Source: Synergistaceae bacterium (GTDB taxonomy: Bacteria > Synergistota > Synergistia > Synergistales > Aminobacteriaceae). From it: a stretch of 9,134 bases of DNA. The notes under the pieces were generated by a model, which worked only from the letters and a program-made list of their open reading frames with translations, did no database searches and was not told where the DNA came from. The translations under genes and the position numbers were made by a program. Where the stretch lies: contig JAFSQO010000218.1 in assembly GCA_017446645.1 (NCBI GenBank), forward strand, positions 1 through 9,134, in the 5' to 3' direction. Positions 6,279 to 9,134 of this stretch are shown piece by piece (within the stretch, counting starts at the first letter, position 1; each line of letters begins with the position of its first letter).

Positions 6279-6809
6279 TTGCAAGCTGGCTTAATCGTTG
6301 ATATTGTTATATGCGTTATCCTGCTGTTCTTTCTCTATAGGGGCTTCGTTAGGGGCTTCTCTGGCGAAATTATTGGCTTCGTAGGTCTCTTCGTTGCTAT
6401 TTTCTGCGCATGGAACTTCCTGGACCCTGCTGTTGACTTGGTCTTCAAGCACTTTTCTCACCCTGCACTTGACAGAAATATAGTCTCGTTAATCTGTGCT
6501 GTCGCAATATTCTTCACGGTTGAGATAATCTTCGGGATAATCGGCCTGATTCTCTCATACGTTGTAAGGGTTACAAGTCTCTCACTCATGGATCACTTTT
6601 TTGGCATGGTGATTGGCGCACTCAAGGCAGGTTTTATCATCATGGCAATTTATGCAGTGCTGATAACGTTTTCGCCGTTAATTCCTACTGATTGGATGAA
6701 AGAAAGCTACACAATGCAGGGTGCTGAAACAGTATGGCCCTACGTAAGAGACTTCATGCAGTCAAAGGGCTTGCTCGACTTCACACACTTGACCGGCAAT
6801 GCTAATTGA
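6279..6809 (+). CDS. CvpA-family inner-membrane protein
   Basis: CvpA/YwlB-type proteins are small inner-membrane proteins of uncertain molecular role, named for a requirement in colicin V production and linked in several bacteria to envelope stress tolerance. The 176-residue product has four likely membrane helices at about 3-20, 28-46, 67-93 and 106-132. It has the family's RGFVRGFSGE segment (21-30) between helices 1 and 2, and D105 followed by HFFGMVIGALKAGF (106-119) at the start of the last helix. The final 45 residues are a soluble tail. It uses a TTG start with a good AAGGA ribosome site. Its end overlaps the mutS2 ATG by 11 nt, and cvpA-mutS2 is a recurrent gene pair in Bacillota and others, which strengthens both calls. 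The biochemical function is not known from sequence. Confidence 0.88.
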   Translation: MQAGLIVDIVICVILLFFLYRGFVRGFSGEIIGFVGLFVAIFCAWNFLDPAVDLVFKHFSHPALDRNIVSLICAVAIFFTVEIIFGIIGLILSYVVRVTSLSLMDHFFGMVIGALKAGFIIMAIYAVLITFSPLIPTDWMKESYTMQGAETVWPYVRDFMQSKGLLDFTHLTGNAN

Positions 6810-9134
6810 ACGAAACACGGCTGATATACTTGAACTCGACAAGAATTTGCTCCCCTTTCGTGAAAATTTGCGCGGAGAACTAGGGGAGCGCGTTTTGTCG
6901 GCACTTACTCCTGCTGAAGATTACGAGACACTGAAATCACGCGAAAAACTCCTGATTGAGTGGCTCGATTTAGTTGACCATAATGGCGAATTCAAATTCA
7001 ATGCCAGACTTGAGGCAGTTTCACCGATGTTTGCTCATGCCAAGAAGAGCGGTATTCTATCAGGTGAAGAGCTTTTACGTGTAAGATTATTATTGCAGTC
7101 AGCACGTCATATCAGGGAAGGGCTTGCAGACATCACAGCAAAATACAGGAGCGTTGATGATTTACGTCACGGGATAAGAGACTTTTCACCGGAAATTGAG
7201 GCGTTGAACGTCATAGAAGACTCCGGGAGGCTGGCTGATAATGCATCTGGAAAACTCAGCAATATCCGTGAAGAAATAGAGAACTTAAAGCGCAACGGCA
7301 GGAGAATTGCCCAAAAACTATTCGATGACCCTGATATAATCAACATGCTTCAGGAGAAATCATTATCGTGGCGTGAAGGCAGATTTCTATTACTCGTTCG
7401 TCAGGAATACATTAACCGTTTTCCGGGACTTGCCCTTGAGCGTTCCAGTTCAGGTAATTCAGTCTATATGGAACCCAGGGCGTTATCTCACGTGAATAAC
7501 GAGCTGATAATCAAGACCCATGATGAACAGGACGAAGAGAGATTAATCCTGCTTGAGCTGACACGAAAAATTTTATCACGGGAAAATGCTGTAATAAACG
7601 CTGAAAAAATTATCGGGACGTTCGATCTACTCTGTGCCTGCGATTATTTAATTCGAGCAAAAAAGTGGGTTATCCCTGAACTCACTCAGAAAAAGGCATT
7701 CAAGTTAGTTGCTGCAAGACATCCCATGCTGAAAGACAAGGCTGTACCCATTGATGCCTCATGCGGTGAGAATTTCACAACTCTGGTTATTACAGGCTCA
7801 AACACCGGAGGCAAGACCGTAACACTCAAGACTGCAGGTGTCATGGTTGCAATTGCCTGGCTTGGTCTGCCTTTACCTGCAAGAGACGGGACTTTAATCG
7901 GGACATTCGACAAGATATTTGCTGACATAGGCGACGAACAGAGTATAGAGCAAAATCTTTCGACTTTTAGCTCTCACCTTAAGAAAATAATTTATATCCT
8001 GAACAATGCAAGTGACTCATCGCTGGTCTTACTTGACGAATTAGGCGCAGGAACTGACCCTCACGAAGGCGCAGCACTAGGTGTGGCAATACTCGAAACA
8101 CTCAAAGACAAGGGCAGCATAGTCCTCGCTACGACACATCATAATCCCATAAAGCAATACGCATTACTAACTCAGGGTGTAGAGACGGCAAGTATGCAAT
8201 TCGACATAAATAAACTTGAGCCTACATACAAGCTCTTAATGGGAATTCCAGGCAGGAGCAGCGCGTTACTCATAGCAAGACGCTACGGAATGCCGGAAAG
8301 TGTGATAAAACGTGCTCAGGGGGAACTGGACTCAAGAGAACTTACTGCGGAGGACATCATGAGCGAACTCAACGAACGAAGGGCAGCCCTTGACAACGCA
8401 GAAAGGGAATTCCAGATAACTATGCAGCAGGCAGAAGACCTGAAACAGCAGTATCAATCACGGGTCAGGGAAATTGACGTTCAACGTGACAAAATCATGA
8501 AGGCAGCTGACAGAAGAGCCGAGAAGTTCATCGCCCAAGCCGAAGAGACCTCGAAAGAAATCATCAGGAGCGTCGAAGAATCAGCACGTGATTTAGCAAG
8601 ACAGGGCTATAACGTGAAAAGAAGGGAATTAAAGACCTTGCGCTCAGTAATGGAAAAACGAGACAGAAAACGCACTGAACGTGAAATCGCTAACAGTCCA
8701 AAACCTTTTGAGCCAGCTGTAGGAGTTACGGCAATGGTCGCAGGTTCAGGCTTAATCGGGATAATCAACGAGATTAAGAACGGCAGGGCTTACATGACCG
8801 CAGGTGCCTTGAATATTGACGTGCCACTTTCACAATTAATAGCCACTGACAAAAAGGCTAAAGTCGCATCACCCTTGACTGACACGAGTCAGCTTGCAAA
8901 GGTTGAGAGCGTGCCTCCGTCCATAATGGTTCGCGGAATGCTGGTAGCTGAGGCAATACCTTTAGTTGCAAATTATCTTGACAGGGCTTACAGGGCAAAT
9001 CACTCAGTCGTAACTGTAATTCACGGACGAGGCGAGGGCATTCTGAGGCGTGAGGTTCATGCGTTGTGCTCAAGATTGAGTTACGTAAAGAGCTTCAGGC
9101 TTGGCGGTGAAGGTGAGGGAGGTTTCGGTGTAAC
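6799..9134 (+). CDS. mutS2: MutS2 ATPase/endonuclease, 3' end cut by window edge
   Basis: MutS2 is a MutS-like ATPase with a C-terminal Smr domain. It limits homologous recombination in some bacteria and acts on collided ribosomes in Bacillus subtilis. The frame is open from ATG 6799 to the last base, 778 codons, and family length (about 780) implies only a few residues are missing. It has no MutS mismatch-recognition domain. The core/lever region covers about 30-320. The ATPase has Walker A GSNTGGKT (333-340), DIGDEQSIEQNLSTFSSH (376-393), and Walker B LLDE with D413-E414 followed by GAGTDPHEGAAL. A charged coiled coil covers about 510-630, and a KOW-like segment about 638-690. The Smr domain (about 705 on) has HGRGEG at 742-747, but the usual LDLRG reads IMVRG (709-713). 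The start overlaps cvpA by 11 nt, has no good ribosome site, and so looks coupled. The Walker A second residue is Ser where Pro is usual. Confidence 0.95.
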   Translation, partial: MLIERNTADILELDKNLLPFRENLRGELGERVLSALTPAEDYETLKSREKLLIEWLDLVDHNGEFKFNARLEAVSPMFAHAKKSGILSGEELLRVRLLLQSARHIREGLADITAKYRSVDDLRHGIRDFSPEIEALNVIEDSGRLADNASGKLSNIREEIENLKRNGRRIAQKLFDDPDIINMLQEKSLSWREGRFLLLVRQEYINRFPGLALERSSSGNSVYMEPRALSHVNNELIIKTHDEQDEERLILLELTRKILSRENAVINAEKIIGTFDLLCACDYLIRAKKWVIPELTQKKAFKLVAARHPMLKDKAVPIDASCGENFTTLVITGSNTGGKTVTLKTAGVMVAIAWLGLPLPARDGTLIGTFDKIFADIGDEQSIEQNLSTFSSHLKKIIYILNNASDSSLVLLDELGAGTDPHEGAALGVAILETLKDKGSIVLATTHHNPIKQYALLTQGVETASMQFDINKLEPTYKLLMGIPGRSSALLIARRYGMPESVIKRAQGELDSRELTAEDIMSELNERRAALDNAEREFQITMQQAEDLKQQYQSRVREIDVQRDKIMKAADRRAEKFIAQAEETSKEIIRSVEESARDLARQGYNVKRRELKTLRSVMEKRDRKRTEREIANSPKPFEPAVGVTAMVAGSGLIGIINEIKNGRAYMTAGALNIDVPLSQLIATDKKAKVASPLTDTSQLAKVESVPPSIMVRGMLVAEAIPLVANYLDRAYRANHSVVTVIHGRGEGILRREVHALCSRLSYVKSFRLGGEGEGGFGV

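Noticed and set aside
6259..6294. 11-codon ORF starting with ATG upstream of cvpA as a separate gene.
   Set aside because: It has no ribosome site of its own, is very short, and overlaps the cvpA start; kept only as a possible regulatory curiosity.
7686..7928. 80-codon minus-strand frame inside mutS2.
   Set aside because: It lies opposite the well-conserved Walker A region of MutS2 and resembles no protein; it is a shadow of the coding strand.
8858..9073. 71-codon minus-strand frame near the right edge.
   Set aside because: It is antisense to the Smr part of MutS2 and has no ribosome site or recognisable motif.
1..9134. Defence system, mobile element, CRISPR array or biosynthetic cluster.
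   Set aside because: All but one of the genes belong to well-known core families, all lie on one strand in compact operons, and no direct repeats, transposase, integrase or att-like ends were seen.

Overview
The window is an ordinary bacterial chromosomal segment with ten tightly packed protein genes, all on the + strand. The last gene runs off the right edge. There is no RNA gene, CRISPR array, insertion sequence, phage gene or large repeat that I can support. The protein families, the AT-leaning base composition and the gene order point to an anaerobic bacterium. They include RNase Y-YmdB, a Sec-secreted cyclophilin, and TsaE-TsaB-CvpA-MutS2. My best guess is a member of the Synergistota, or less likely a Bacillota-like lineage. 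This rests on remembered gene-order and sequence flavour, not on a search, and should be held loosely.

Layout. Bases 1-97 are a leader with no supportable gene. Bases 98-2437 hold rny (RNase Y) and a ymdB-type phosphodiesterase 3 nt apart, forming an RNA-turnover pair. A hairpin plus T8 tract at 2468-2510 looks like an intrinsic terminator closing that unit. Nine bases further on, a perfect TATAAT (2519-2524) and a strong AGGAGG ribosome site start the second unit.

The second unit runs from 2570 to the end of the window. It encodes a secreted cyclophilin-type peptidyl-prolyl isomerase, a D-2-hydroxyacid dehydrogenase (glyoxylate/hydroxypyruvate reductase type), a stand-alone NAD(P)H-hydrate dehydratase (NnrD), an 89-residue two-helix membrane protein of unknown function, TsaE and TsaB (tRNA t6A synthesis), a CvpA-family membrane protein with a TTG start, and MutS2. 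Genes are 4 nt apart or overlap by 1 to 11 nt, apart from a 29-nt gap before cvpA, so translational coupling is likely throughout. MutS2 is open to the last base and lacks only its final few residues.

The functions are mostly housekeeping: RNA decay, protein folding in the envelope, redox and nucleotide repair, tRNA modification and DNA/ribosome maintenance. I see no convincing new system. The points most worth a second look are the uncharacterised membrane protein embedded in the nnrD-tsaE junction, the altered LDLRG motif in the Smr domain of MutS2, the degenerate TsaB, and the terminator/promoter junction at 2468-2558.
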